DNA of 64,000 bases. Origin: Neisseria sp. oral taxon 014 str. F0314. GTDB taxonomy: Bacteria; Pseudomonadota; Gammaproteobacteria; Burkholderiales; Neisseriaceae. How positions within the stretch are numbered: the first letter of the stretch is position 1; every line of letters starts with the position of its first letter. The position numbers and the translations under genes were made by a program. The stretch is taken from positions 2,046,001 through 2,110,000 of the forward strand of contig NZ_CP040504.1 of assembly GCF_005886145.1 (NCBI RefSeq), read 5' to 3'. The notes below the pieces were generated by a model. It did not search any database and had not been told where the DNA came from. It saw nothing but the letters and a program-made list of their open reading frames with translations. This document shows, piece by piece, positions 35,078-42,734 of the stretch.

Positions 35078-35138
35078 TTTAATTGTTGGATTTCCAATCC
35101 AACCTACACTTGCTGAAAGATTTCAAACAACATAAACA

Positions 35139-35675
35139 TCAAATAACGCTTGGCCGATTTATATCTAAATAATCAATACCCCTCTCATCAAATCTCGTTT
35201 CCAAGTCTTCTACTGAATGAGTATTCAAGAAAAGTCTTTCTGGCTGGGTAATCGGCAATAACCAAAAAAATCGGACATTATCCATATATTCCAACTCTTG
35301 CCCATAAGGATAAGGCAGAGAAATCAGAAAATGCTGGAAGGATGATTGCTCGACCCACGGTCTGCCGATATTTATCGTTTTTCCCAATTGAAATTGATCA
35401 GGGTAATGCATACTTGCAGATGCCAGCATTGCCAAGGTCTCAATATGTTCAGGTGTTTCAAACGGGCTGATGATAAAAAACTCCTGCCCTAAAAATTGAC
35501 CTATCCCAGAGCTGACATAAACCCAAGGCTCATCTTCATGATTAGGAATTACTTGGAAAACTTGGAAATCGGGAAGTTCTTCTATAATTCTTCCCAATGC
35601 CCAAGAAAACCGTTTAATTTCATGATTTATCCAAAAATTTTGCAAGTGGGATAAAACTTTTTGATTATAACTCAT
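35139..35675 (-). CDS. Suppressor-of-fused domain immunity-type protein
   Basis: A 178-residue cytoplasmic protein. The order VFQVIPNHEDEPWVYVSSGIG, EFFIISPFETPEHIETLAMLA and FFWLLPITQPERLFLNTHSVEDLETRF follows the suppressor-of-fused domain as used by many polymorphic-toxin immunity genes. It is clearly different from the SUFU pair at 31984 and 34015. It probably protects against an incoming toxin whose own cassette is absent here. Confidence 0.8.
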   Translation of the reverse strand: MSYNQKVLSHLQNFWINHEIKRFSWALGRIIEELPDFQVFQVIPNHEDEPWVYVSSGIGQFLGQEFFIISPFETPEHIETLAMLASASMHYPDQFQLGKTINIGRPWVEQSSFQHFLISLPYPYGQELEYMDNVRFFWLLPITQPERLFLNTHSVEDLETRFDERGIDYLDINRPSVI

Positions 35676-35775
35676 GTTTTTTAGCCTGCTCTCGAGAATA
35701 TTTTGACATACTTGCCCCTTCTTTTCTTTGACATGTTAAGCACGCGTACTCGACATCCTATTTCCATTGATAGAA

Positions 35776-35810
35776 AGGTTGTCTGAAACAAACACGGTTT
35801 CAGACAACCT
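35776..35810 (-). terminator. Maf-array hairpin with compensated arms (AGGTTGTCTGAA)
   Basis: AGGTTGTCTGAAA pairs perfectly with TTTCAGACAACCT. Both arms carry the same departure from the uptake word, so the stem is kept although the uptake function is presumably weakened. Confidence 0.7.
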
Positions 35811-35844
35811 TTGATTGTTGGTTTTTTAACCTAACCTACGCTTA

Positions 35845-36117
35845 CTAATTAAAATTCCATTTTTCCGATATAGTATTTCTCCAAGCGTAACCACCAAGAG
35901 GTAAATTACTTAAGAGATTGACTGAGGAATCAATAGTGACAATTTCTTTTAAACTAACTATCACAGCATCTCCTTCATGAATTTCATTGCCATCTAAGAA
36001 TTGCCACATTCCATCATCAGCATCATGCCATACTTCTAAGATTCCGTTTATTTTAGACAAAATTCTTCGGGTGGTAATAACAGCAGTATTTTGAGGGTCT
36101 TCAAATTTCCATTGCAT
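35845..36117 (-). CDS. mafI: MafI-like immunity protein behind the second HNH cassette
   Basis: A 90-residue cytoplasmic protein with MQWKFEDPQNTAVITTRRIL, WHDADDGMWQFLDG and a C-terminal DAVIVSLKEIVTIDSSVN-type segment seen in a widespread immunity-like family. It starts 8 bases after the end of the HNH toxin frame, the expected position for a cognate immunity gene. AT-rich. Confidence 0.72.
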   Translation of the reverse strand: MQWKFEDPQNTAVITTRRILSKINGILEVWHDADDGMWQFLDGNEIHEGDAVIVSLKEIVTIDSSVNLLSNLPLGGYAWRNTISEKWNFN

Positions 36118-36125
36118 ATTGATGC

Positions 36126-36875
36126 CTATTTATTTGATTTCTTAATATTTTTTCTTCTGGATAAAACCTGTGCATTTTTATAACTATTTGAACCTCCTTT
36201 ACTTTTTGCCTGCACATGGTCAATCTGCCATTCATTTGATGAGGGGGGGGGTGATATTTTTTGAGCTCTCTTTAGGACGAACCAAAACTTCTCCAGATTG
36301 GTCGGACTTCACTACCCCTCCGTTTCTATTCATGTTTTCTTGGATGATTGCTTTCTTTTGAGCTGGTGTAAATTTTTTCCTTCACCAACAAATTTATTAT
36401 CCGATAAATTTCCATACGGACAATCATTATGAACCCAAACCCCTTCCATTTCCGCTTTGTCGCCCGTGACGAAGTAAGTATGCCAGTCGGCGACGGTCAG
36501 ATTGTAGGCTTGCAGCGGTTCTTGTTTAACGGTAACGCTTTGAACGGTCGGCTCCGCACCGTTTTCGGCAAACAGCCTGCTTCCCGCTTTCAAATCTTCC
36601 GCTTTAATCCATTTGCCGCCCGAATAAAACGGGTGGATGCGGTTGGAAACGAGGGTTTGTATTTTACCGAGGCCGTCTGAAACTTCAATGTAAACGGTTT
36701 CTTGGTACGGATTACCGTATCGCGCGGTAACGGGTTTGTATCCCGTTTCTCCGCTTGCTTCGTCCTTGGCAAAGACTTGGTCGCCGACTCGGATACGGGC
36801 GATGGCTTTGTAACCGTCTGCCGTTTTAACCAAGGTGCTGCCGTGGAAGGAGTAGGTGTAGGATTTTTGAAGAAC
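36126..36875 (-). pseudogene. MafB C-terminal cassette, HINT plus HNH nuclease tip, frameshifted at two homopolymers
   Basis: A promoterless cassette with a nearly complete HINT domain (SYTYSFHGSTLVKTADGYK to EGVWVHNDCP) followed by a nuclease tip. The tip is readable only over three frames: after GEGK at an A6 run (T6 at 36373-36378), giving FTPAQKKAIIQENMNRNGG, and again at a C9 run (G9 at 36243-36251), giving SSNEWQIDHVQAKSKGG and RRKNIKKSNK, an HNH motif. With A7 and C8 the whole tip would be one frame. As written the first frame ends at 36330. An in-frame stop just before VLQKSYT shows that the cassette has no start of its own. Confidence 0.8.
36243..36251 (-). repeat. Homopolymer G9 (C9 on the coding strand) in the HNH cassette
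   Basis: Nine G residues on the plus strand inside the toxin tip coding sequence. Eight would put the HNH motif in frame with the preceding segment. Runs of this type are classical slippage sites for phase variation in Neisseria. Confidence 0.85.
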
Positions 36876-36908
36876 TTAGTTCTCAATATTCTGTTTCAAA
36901 TGAAGGAA

Positions 36909-36944
36909 AGGTCGTCTGAAAATTAAACACGGTTTCAGACGACC
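36909..36944 (-). terminator. Maf-array hairpin, AGGTCGTCTGAA type
   Basis: AGGTCGTCTGAAA with TTTCAGACGACCT around ATTAAACACGG; followed by the array repeat GTTGGGTTTTTCAACCTAAC. Confidence 0.7.
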
Positions 36945-36984
36945 TTTTGATTGTTGGGTTTTTCAACCTAACCTACACTTTCTG

Positions 36985-37308
36985 TTAGTTTCCATACGAA
37001 CCAAAACCTTCATAAGTACAATCATTTTTTTGTGCAATATCAAATAACGTAGTTTCAATAGCTAAAATGTTTTCAAGAGAAGGGATAATATTGACGGAAC
37101 AATAGCAAGTCCACATTTCTCCGAATTCATTTTGCTCAATACTGATTTGAAAATCTTGCCGATAAGAAATGAGTTGACTTTCTATTGATTGCAGATTCTT
37201 TTGAGAACCCTCTATAAAAAACTCTATTATCATCGATTTTGTCAAATCAAACCCTAGTTCTTGATATTGTTTCAGTACATCTGAAGTGGATTTTTCGTTA
37301 ATTATCAT
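36985..37308 (-). CDS. RraB-like immunity-type protein of the maf array
   Basis: A 107-residue cytoplasmic protein. The order KQYQELGFDLTKSMIIEFFIEG, then EMWTCYCSVNIIPSLENILAIE, and the ending CTYEGFGSYG resemble the RraB (ribonuclease E inhibitor B/DUF695-like) fold, which is used as an immunity domain against ribonuclease toxins. Its start overlaps the end of the upstream immunity-type gene (37298-37308), so the two are coupled. The match to RraB is by pattern only. Confidence 0.65.
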   Translation of the reverse strand: MIINEKSTSDVLKQYQELGFDLTKSMIIEFFIEGSQKNLQSIESQLISYRQDFQISIEQNEFGEMWTCYCSVNIIPSLENILAIETTLFDIAQKNDCTYEGFGSYGN

Positions 37309-37651
37309 TTAATAGCGATTCATCAAACCATACGTCTTCATAACCGTTTTCCCCAATTAAAAAACGGTAACCGGGCGGAAGTGTCAAAAAGGGGATGATT
37401 TCGGGACGCCATATTTGCAAATGGGAAGTATGTAGGGGTAGGAAAAAATTTTCATCATTGGAGAAGTTTTCACCTGCCCAGATATACCAACCGTTAGTAT
37501 CATCTTTGGATCGATGCCTTAATCCATTAATCGGATACAGGCTTGTCTGTTTGACATTTTCGGCAACACCGATTTTTGAAATGTCGGAAACAGGATATAT
37601 TTCTGTATTATATTTTTTACAAATCATTATTTGTTCATTTTTTATTTCCAT
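37298..37651 (-). CDS. MafI-like immunity protein behind the truncated cassette
   Basis: A 117-residue cytoplasmic protein with GWYIWAGENFSNDENFFLPLHTSH-type and LPPGYRFLIGENGYEDVWFDESLL-type segments, a recurring pattern among immunity-like proteins near polymorphic toxins; I do not assign a named family. It starts 16 bases after the end of the truncated cassette frame and is followed with overlap by the RraB-like gene. Confidence 0.7.
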   Translation of the reverse strand: MEIKNEQIMICKKYNTEIYPVSDISKIGVAENVKQTSLYPINGLRHRSKDDTNGWYIWAGENFSNDENFFLPLHTSHLQIWRPEIIPFLTLPPGYRFLIGENGYEDVWFDESLLNDN

Positions 37652-37667
37652 TACTCAGTTTCCTTTT

Positions 37668-37907
37668 CTATTCTTTTGAATATTGACTTAATCTCCCTCC
37701 TTGTTTTGCAGAACAAGGAGGATATTGCGGTCGTACCGATTCAATTGCTCTCATCTTAGATTTGGCAATTGTCCCTGTTTCATCTTGCTTCGTCCTTGGC
37801 AAGGACGCGGTCGCCGACTCGGATACGGGCGATGGCTTTGTAGCCGTCTGCCGTTTTGACCAAGGTGCTGCCGTGGAAGGAGCAGGTGTAGGATTTTTGA
37901 AGAACTT
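37668..37907 (-). pseudogene. Remnant MafB cassette: HINT start joined out of frame to a toxin end
   Basis: The HINT frame SYTCSFHGSTLVKTADGYKAIARIRVGDRVLAKDEAR stops with TGA at the junction. The other frame continues into a toxin-end fragment (KSKMRAIESVRPQYPPCSAKQGG to YSKE). The deletion removes about 100 residues of HINT domain and probably most of the toxin tip, so this unit looks dead apart from its intact immunity gene. Confidence 0.75.
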
Positions 37908-37938
37908 AGTTCTCAATATTCTGCTTCAAATGAAGGAA

Positions 37939-37975
37939 AGGTCGTCTGAAAAACAAACTTGATTTCAGACAGCCT
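37939..37975 (-). terminator. Maf-array hairpin, imperfect
   Basis: AGGTCGTCTGAAA with TTTCAGACAGCCT around AACAAACTTGA; two positions of the stem no longer match. Confidence 0.5.
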
Positions 37976-38089
37976 TTTAATTGTTGGGTTTTCAACCCAA
38001 CCTACGGTTACTTAACCTATTATCATTGTCTTGAGCTGCGCAAGCCTAGATCGGATGAAAACCCAATATCTCGTTTTTACTGATAGAAA

Positions 38090-38126
38090 GGTTGTCTGAA
38101 AAACCAAACACGGTTTCAGATGACCT
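38090..38126 (-). terminator. Maf-array hairpin with G-U pairs
   Basis: AGGTTGTCTGAAA with TTTCAGATGACCT around AACCAAACACGG; the stem is kept by wobble pairs. Confidence 0.55.
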
Positions 38127-38154
38127 TTTGATTGTTGTTTTCTACGCTTGCTAC

Positions 38155-38424
38155 CTAAGAACTTTGTATCCATTCTTCTTTTCTAATTCCAAATTCAAAC
38201 TCAGCCTGTTTAAATGCCGAATCTAATGTGTCATGATAAGTATCCGTTTGTTCCTGACCGGTCTCATCTAAATAAAATAAATAAAATCCTTGGTCATCTT
38301 CATATTGAACAATACTTAAAGCAACAGGTTTGGGAAGTATCCCCATTGGAGTGCAATGAATCGTTCTAATAGGAAAATCTTTATTTTTATCTAAGATAAC
38401 TTTGAATAATTCTTTTACACTCAT
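38155..38424 (-). CDS. mafI: MafI-like immunity protein behind cassette 2
   Basis: An 89-residue cytoplasmic protein starting MSVKELFKVILDKNKDFPIRT and ending FKQAEFEFGIRKEEWIQSS. It starts 7 bases after the stop of the upstream toxin tip, which marks it as the cognate immunity gene. I cannot name its family. AT-rich and separated from the next unit by a hairpin. Confidence 0.75.
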   Translation of the reverse strand: MSVKELFKVILDKNKDFPIRTIHCTPMGILPKPVALSIVQYEDDQGFYLFYLDETGQEQTDTYHDTLDSAFKQAEFEFGIRKEEWIQSS

Positions 38425-38430
38425 AATTTT

Positions 38431-39141
38431 CTAATCCTGAATAATTGTTACTACACTATTTTCTATTACACGTCCATTGGGTTTGTCATATGATTCAAAA
38501 TGACCATGATGCGTAGATGAATTTGTTTCATGATGACCATATCGTACCTGTCGCATTCCATCTTGTGATACATATCGACCATTTGGATATGACTTATAGT
38601 TTTTCCCTAGCCATTTCTCAGCTGAATTTAAAAAAGTAGATTCAGATACAGTTCCTGCATGGTATTCGGGAGCTCTTTTGGGAGGACAAGCATTATGAAC
38701 CCAAACCCCTTCCGTTTCCGCCTTATCGCCCTTGACGAAGTAAGTATGCCAATCGGCGACGGTCAGATTGTAGGCTTGCAGCGGTTCTTGTTTGACGGTA
38801 ACGCTTTGAACGGTCTGCTCTGCACCGTTTTCGGCAAACAGCCTGCTTCCCGCTTTCAAATCTTCCTCTTTAATCCATTTGCCGCCCGAATAAAACGGGT
38901 GGATGCGGTTGGAAACGAGGATTTGTATTTTACCGAGGCCGTCTGAAACTTCAATGTAAACGGTTTCTTGGTACGGATTACCGTATTGGGCGGTAACGGG
39001 TTTGTATCCCGTTTCTCCGCTTGCCTCGTCCTCGGCGAAGACGCGGTCGCCAACTCGGATACGGGCGATGGCTTTGTAGCCGTCTGCCGTTTTGACCAAG
39101 GTGCTGCCGTGGAAGGAGCAGGTATAGGATTCTTGAAGAAC
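38431..39141 (-). pseudogene. Intact promoterless MafB C-terminal cassette (HINT plus toxin tip)
   Basis: An open frame with no start of its own: it opens directly after TAG with VLQESYTCSFHGSTLVKTADGY and reads a full HINT domain to EGVWVHNACP, then an 80-residue toxin tip (YHAGTVSESTFLNSAEKWLGK, RYVSQDGMRQVRYGHHETNSS, HHGHFESYDKPNGRVIEN). The tip pattern with clustered H, Y and R resembles nuclease toxins of polymorphic systems, family not assigned. It differs from the expressed mafB only behind the HINT domain, so recombination at the HINT region could swap this tip in. Its immunity gene follows directly. Confidence 0.8.
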
Positions 39142-39174
39142 CTAGTTCCTAATATTCTGTTTCAAATGAAGAAA

Positions 39175-39212
39175 AGGTCGTCTGAAAAGCCAAACACAGT
39201 TTCAGACGACCT
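39175..39212 (-). terminator. Maf-array hairpin after the first mafI
   Basis: AGGTCGTCTGAAA with TTTCAGACGACCT around AGCCAAACACAG, then the repeat GTTGGGTTTTCAACCCAACC, which can itself pair. Confidence 0.7.
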
Positions 39213-39247
39213 TTTGATTGTTGGGTTTTCAACCCAACCTACGGTTC

Positions 39248-39577
39248 CTAATGATTTTCAGATAAAAATAAAGAAATATCTTCTAACGCATCTTCAGCCC
39301 TACCTTGAAGCTCTGGATCATCTTGCTTTGAATGTAGTAAAGAAATAACTTTATCGTAATCACCGATATTTGAATGTAGCCTGGCGAGATGTCCGAAACA
39401 GGTTAGCGATAATCCGGCAATATCCAAGTCTTTATTCTTCGATAATTCCATCAATTTCTCAGAAATCCACGGTACTTCATATGCTTTGGAATTAAATACC
39501 ATATCAAGAATGCCATCTATAACACTTTGTTTATCATCAGAAGAAATCAACTTTTCTGTTTTACTTTTATCAGTCAT
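39248..39577 (-). CDS. mafI: MafI, immunity protein of the expressed MafB
   Basis: A 109-residue helical cytoplasmic protein (DDKQSVIDGILDMVFNSKAYEV, LSKNKDLDIAGLSLTCFGHLARLHSNIGDYDKVI). The repeated helix pairs look HEAT-like, a common build among immunity proteins. Its ATG overlaps the stop of mafB (ATGA at 39574-39577), so toxin and immunity are made together. It should neutralise the tip described under mafB. Confidence 0.85.
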   Translation of the reverse strand: MTDKSKTEKLISSDDKQSVIDGILDMVFNSKAYEVPWISEKLMELSKNKDLDIAGLSLTCFGHLARLHSNIGDYDKVISLLHSKQDDPELQGRAEDALEDISLFLSENH

Positions 39578-41361
39578 TTTTTAATTTTTCCTTTTGAATT
39601 AACTAATCCTGCTTTTTTTAAAGCATTTTTCTGATCGGTATGCAAATCTTGCCAACTTCTGACATGCCCGTGATATTCCGCAGAACCGTTATTAAAAGTT
39701 TGAGTTTTGTCTAATACAACGATTTCATTATTGGCTTTATCAACCCCAACTCTTCGAGGAGAAGTTGATTTAACTTGAACGGAATTATCAAGAGCTGCTT
39801 GTCCGTTTGTTGGTGCTCTACTTTTCACAGAATTATCATTTTTGCCATGATAAGAAGCGTCTTTATATCGTTGGTTGCCTTTACCATACGGACACTCATT
39901 ATGAACCCAAACCCCTTCCGTTTCCGCCTTATCGCCTTTGACGAAATAGGTATGCCAGTCGGCAACGGTCAGATTGTAGGCTTGCAGCGGTTCCGGTTTG
40001 ACGGTAATGCTTTGAACCGTCTGTTCCGCGCCGCTTTCAGACGACAACCTGTTTCCCGCTTTCAAATCTTCCGCTTTAATCCATTTGCCGTCTGAATAAA
40101 ACGGGTGGATGCGGTTGGAAACGAGGGTTTGTATTTTACCGAGGCCGTCTGAAACTTCAATGTAAACGGTTTCTTGGTACGGATTACCGTATTGGGCGGT
40201 AACGGGTTTGTATCCCGTTTTTTCGCTTGCCTCATCCTTGGCAAAGACGTGGTCGCCGACTCGGATACGGGCAATGGCTTTGTAACCGTCTGCCGTTTTG
40301 ACCAAGGTGCTGCCGTGGAAGGAGCAGGTGTAGGATTTTGAGAAATCCCCACTAACCGCGGCTTTCCCCGGTTTTGTCGCCTTTGCCAACTTCGCGGCTT
40401 TGGCGGCGGCGGCAACGTTGAAGGCGGCTTCGACGGTTTCGGCGGCATTGGGGTTTTCCTGTATCCACCGGTCAACGGCTTCGCGCGTATTTTTTTCAAA
40501 GCCCGCCACACCGCCCAAGCCGCCGATGGCGGCCAGTTTGCCGTCTGCCGACAGGGGCGAGATGCCGTACATCGTTGCTTTGTCTATGGCATAACCCGTT
40601 CCGTACAGTATGTCGCCTATGCCCAAGGCTTCGCTTGCGCTGAGAAAGGGGTTGAGCGCTCCGGCGGCGACGCCGTTGATAAACTCCATGTTGTTGCCCC
40701 AGCGGTCGAGCTTGGAATTGTGCTCGAACATTTTTCTGTTGGCTTCATAGGCGCGGTCGGAGAAATTGCTGCCGAGGTTGCTGTAATTGTCGGATATGCG
40801 TTGTCTGACGTCGCGGGTGTCGGTCGGATTGAGTTTGATACTGCGGGCTACGCCGTTAACGTTATAGGTGTATTCGTCGCGTGCTCCCGTAGGTTTGGGG
40901 TAATTGCCGCCCTGCGGGCCGTCATAGCCGTCGGCGGGATGATGTTCGTGCCCTTCCCAGTTGAGGCGGTATACGGTAAAACCTTCGTTGACGCTGCCTT
41001 TTTCTTCGCTTGCGCTGCGGCTGGCATGGTTGTCAAAGGGGGCGTGGACTTCGTGTCCGTGTCCTGAAAAGCGGGTGTGGTAGCCGATTGTGCCGTTGAT
41101 GTTTGCCTGCTGGATGAGCAGGTTGCCCATTTGGTGGGTATAGGCTTGGGTTACATCGATTTTACCCGTGCGGTTGGCGACGCTGCCGCGCGGGTTGCCG
41201 AAAAGGTGGTATTTGCCGCCGGGTTCGAAGTGCTGCCGTTGGGCGTTATCGGTAATGAAAGGGTCTTTAGCCAATTCCGCCGCGAGGGCGGGCTGCCCGA
41301 AGGCAGCCGCCGCTACGGTGCAGGCGGCAAGGAGGTTTGTCAGTCTGCGCAGCGGTTTCAC
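39574..41361 (-). CDS. mafB: MafB, secreted polymorphic toxin with HINT domain and RNase-like tip
   Basis: A 595-residue secreted toxin. Residues 1-27 are a signal peptide ending QPALA. Residues about 30-340 are the conserved MafB N-terminal (DUF1020) region. Residues 346-491 form a pretoxin HINT domain from CSFHGSTLVKTADG to VWVHNEC, the site of presumed self-processing. The tip (492-595) has RRVGVDKANNEIVVLDKT and EYHGHVRSWQDLHTDQKNALKKAG, a pattern I associate with Ntox17/BECR-type ribonuclease toxins (tentative). The start is GTG at 41361, three bases behind the mafA stop, with an AAGGAG before it. mafI follows with a 4-base overlap. Confidence 0.93.
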   Translation of the reverse strand: MKPLRRLTNLLAACTVAAAAFGQPALAAELAKDPFITDNAQRQHFEPGGKYHLFGNPRGSVANRTGKIDVTQAYTHQMGNLLIQQANINGTIGYHTRFSGHGHEVHAPFDNHASRSASEEKGSVNEGFTVYRLNWEGHEHHPADGYDGPQGGNYPKPTGARDEYTYNVNGVARSIKLNPTDTRDVRQRISDNYSNLGSNFSDRAYEANRKMFEHNSKLDRWGNNMEFINGVAAGALNPFLSASEALGIGDILYGTGYAIDKATMYGISPLSADGKLAAIGGLGGVAGFEKNTREAVDRWIQENPNAAETVEAAFNVAAAAKAAKLAKATKPGKAAVSGDFSKSYTCSFHGSTLVKTADGYKAIARIRVGDHVFAKDEASEKTGYKPVTAQYGNPYQETVYIEVSDGLGKIQTLVSNRIHPFYSDGKWIKAEDLKAGNRLSSESGAEQTVQSITVKPEPLQAYNLTVADWHTYFVKGDKAETEGVWVHNECPYGKGNQRYKDASYHGKNDNSVKSRAPTNGQAALDNSVQVKSTSPRRVGVDKANNEIVVLDKTQTFNNGSAEYHGHVRSWQDLHTDQKNALKKAGLVNSKGKIKK

Positions 41362-41364
41362 GGT

Positions 41365-42315
41365 TTATTCTCCTTCGCGGCGGCGGATGACTTCGTCGCT
41401 GACGTCGAGGTTTTTACCGTTGTTTTGTTTGAAGTCGGGACGGTTTTTGGCGGTCGTGTCGCCGTAGGGGGTGATGTCGGAGAAATCGACCATCAGGCCG
41501 TCTGAAGCTTTGACGGTTTTGCTTACCTTGTAAGGGCCGGTCCAAAGGGCGTATTTTTCTTTGTATTGGGATTCGTAGGCAGCGGAAGTGGGTTTGATCA
41601 GCAGTTTTCGGCTGTTGCGGTCAACAGCGAAATATTCGAGCTTGGTCTGGGCTTTAAGGGTTTCGGCGTTGTAGATGTGCAGTTCGGTACGGCTGCGGAT
41701 GGTGCCGAATACGTCGACGGTTACGAATACGTCGGTGTCGGCGTATTCGGGCGGTACGACCTCGATGCCGCGCAGGTAGAAGATGGTTTGGACGAGGTTG
41801 GTCAGGAAGGAAACGTCGCGGGGGTTGGTAATCAGGGTTTCATTGCGGTAGTCGCCCGTGCCGTTCACGGACAGTCCGGCAGACCGTTCGCCTTTGCGTC
41901 CGCTGTTTCTAGTCAGGGCGGCGGCGGGAGCGTTCAAGAGCGATGTGGAAGTGGTAATACTGGAAAGTGCGTCAGCTTTAGTGGTGGCAGTAGTATCGTA
42001 GGTGGGGTAGCTGTATTGGGTGGCGCTGTCGGGGTTGTTTTGGTAGCCGCCGCGAATCAGTGCGTCGATGGAGTAGCGTCCGCCGGTAATGCTGCCCGAA
42101 CCTTGGTCGCCCATAGTGGAGACGTAAAGGGCGACTTTGCGGCCTTTCAGGGCGGACAAATCCATTTCTTTGACGGCGGCGCGAGACGATGCGGCGACGA
42201 GTTCTTGTTCGACGGCAAAGCGTTTGCCGCCGCCGTGCGAGGGAATACCGGTCAGTGTGCCGCAGCCGGTGAGCAGGAGGGCGGAGAGTGTGAGTGTGGT
42301 CAGAGTGATTTTCAT
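41365..42315 (-). CDS. mafA: MafA lipoprotein (MafA adhesin family)
   Basis: A 316-residue outer-membrane lipoprotein. The signal peptide and lipobox are in [18 protein letters not shown], with Cys18 the lipidated residue; the ATG at 42315 has AAAGGAA before it, so an upstream extension is unlikely. The mature part has [33 protein letters not shown] typical of MafA. mafA regularly precedes mafB and may help its export or surface display; it was first described as a glycolipid-binding adhesin. It is the first gene of the island's leftward operon. Confidence 0.93.
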   Translation of the reverse strand: MKITLTTLTLSALLLTGCGTLTGIPSHGGGKRFAVEQELVAASSRAAVKEMDLSALKGRKVALYVSTMGDQGSGSITGGRYSIDALIRGGYQNNPDSATQYSYPTYDTTATTKADALSSITTSTSLLNAPAAALTRNSGRKGERSAGLSVNGTGDYRNETLITNPRDVSFLTNLVQTIFYLRGIEVVPPEYADTDVFVTVDVFGTIRSRTELHIYNAETLKAQTKLEYFAVDRNSRKLLIKPTSAAYESQYKEKYALWTGPYKVSKTVKASDGLMVDFSDITPYGDTTAKNRPDFKQNNGKNLDVSDEVIRRREGE

Positions 42316-42734
42316 AAGTGTTCCTTTAAAAACAAGGGTTAAAAAATAAAACAAAATTTGCTGTAATTTAATATAAATTAATCTATTTTGCGTAAGTGAA
42401 AATACCAAAGGCGTATATTCTTGATAGTCGGAGTTTTGCAAGGTAAAGGCCGTCTGAAAAACCTGCTTTACTGGTTTTCAGACGGCCTTTTTTAAAAGGT
42501 AAGGGAGTTCGACTACATAATGCTACATGGCACTTTGCAATTTCCGGCTTTTCGGGTATGCTCATGAACATGTTTACAATTTGATACGTCCGTATTTGCA
42601 TATCCTTTTGTTAGACAATAAAAAATTCGTTTTGCGGTTTTGAAGTTGCGAGCGAAACGGAAACCGTTTATCAGAACAAAAAATCGGGCTGAAGCCTGCT
42701 TATGTCATGTAAGTTCAATTTGAGGAGTATCTGC
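42316..42734. other. Divergent intergenic region between mafA and putP
   Basis: About 420 bases. It holds a hairpin at 42447-42492 and an AT-rich stretch at about 42340-42400 likely to contain the mafA promoter, though no clear -35/-10 pair can be chosen. The putP leader is at the right end. No gene seen. Confidence 0.6.
42447..42492. terminator. Inverted uptake-sequence hairpin between mafA and putP
   Basis: AAAGGCCGTCTGAAAAACC and GGTTTTCAGACGGCCTTT with a 9-base loop. It lies between two divergent genes, so it is not obviously at the end of any transcript. Confidence 0.65.

Noticed and set aside
31950..39250. Regularly spaced repeats in the maf array, considered as a CRISPR array
   Set aside because: The repeats are uptake-sequence hairpins and HINT homology blocks hundreds of bases apart with genes between; there are no short uniform spacers.
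41566..42342. A 258-codon plus-strand frame opposite mafA
   Set aside because: Antisense shadow of mafA, with Gly/Val-rich translation typical of reversed coding DNA.
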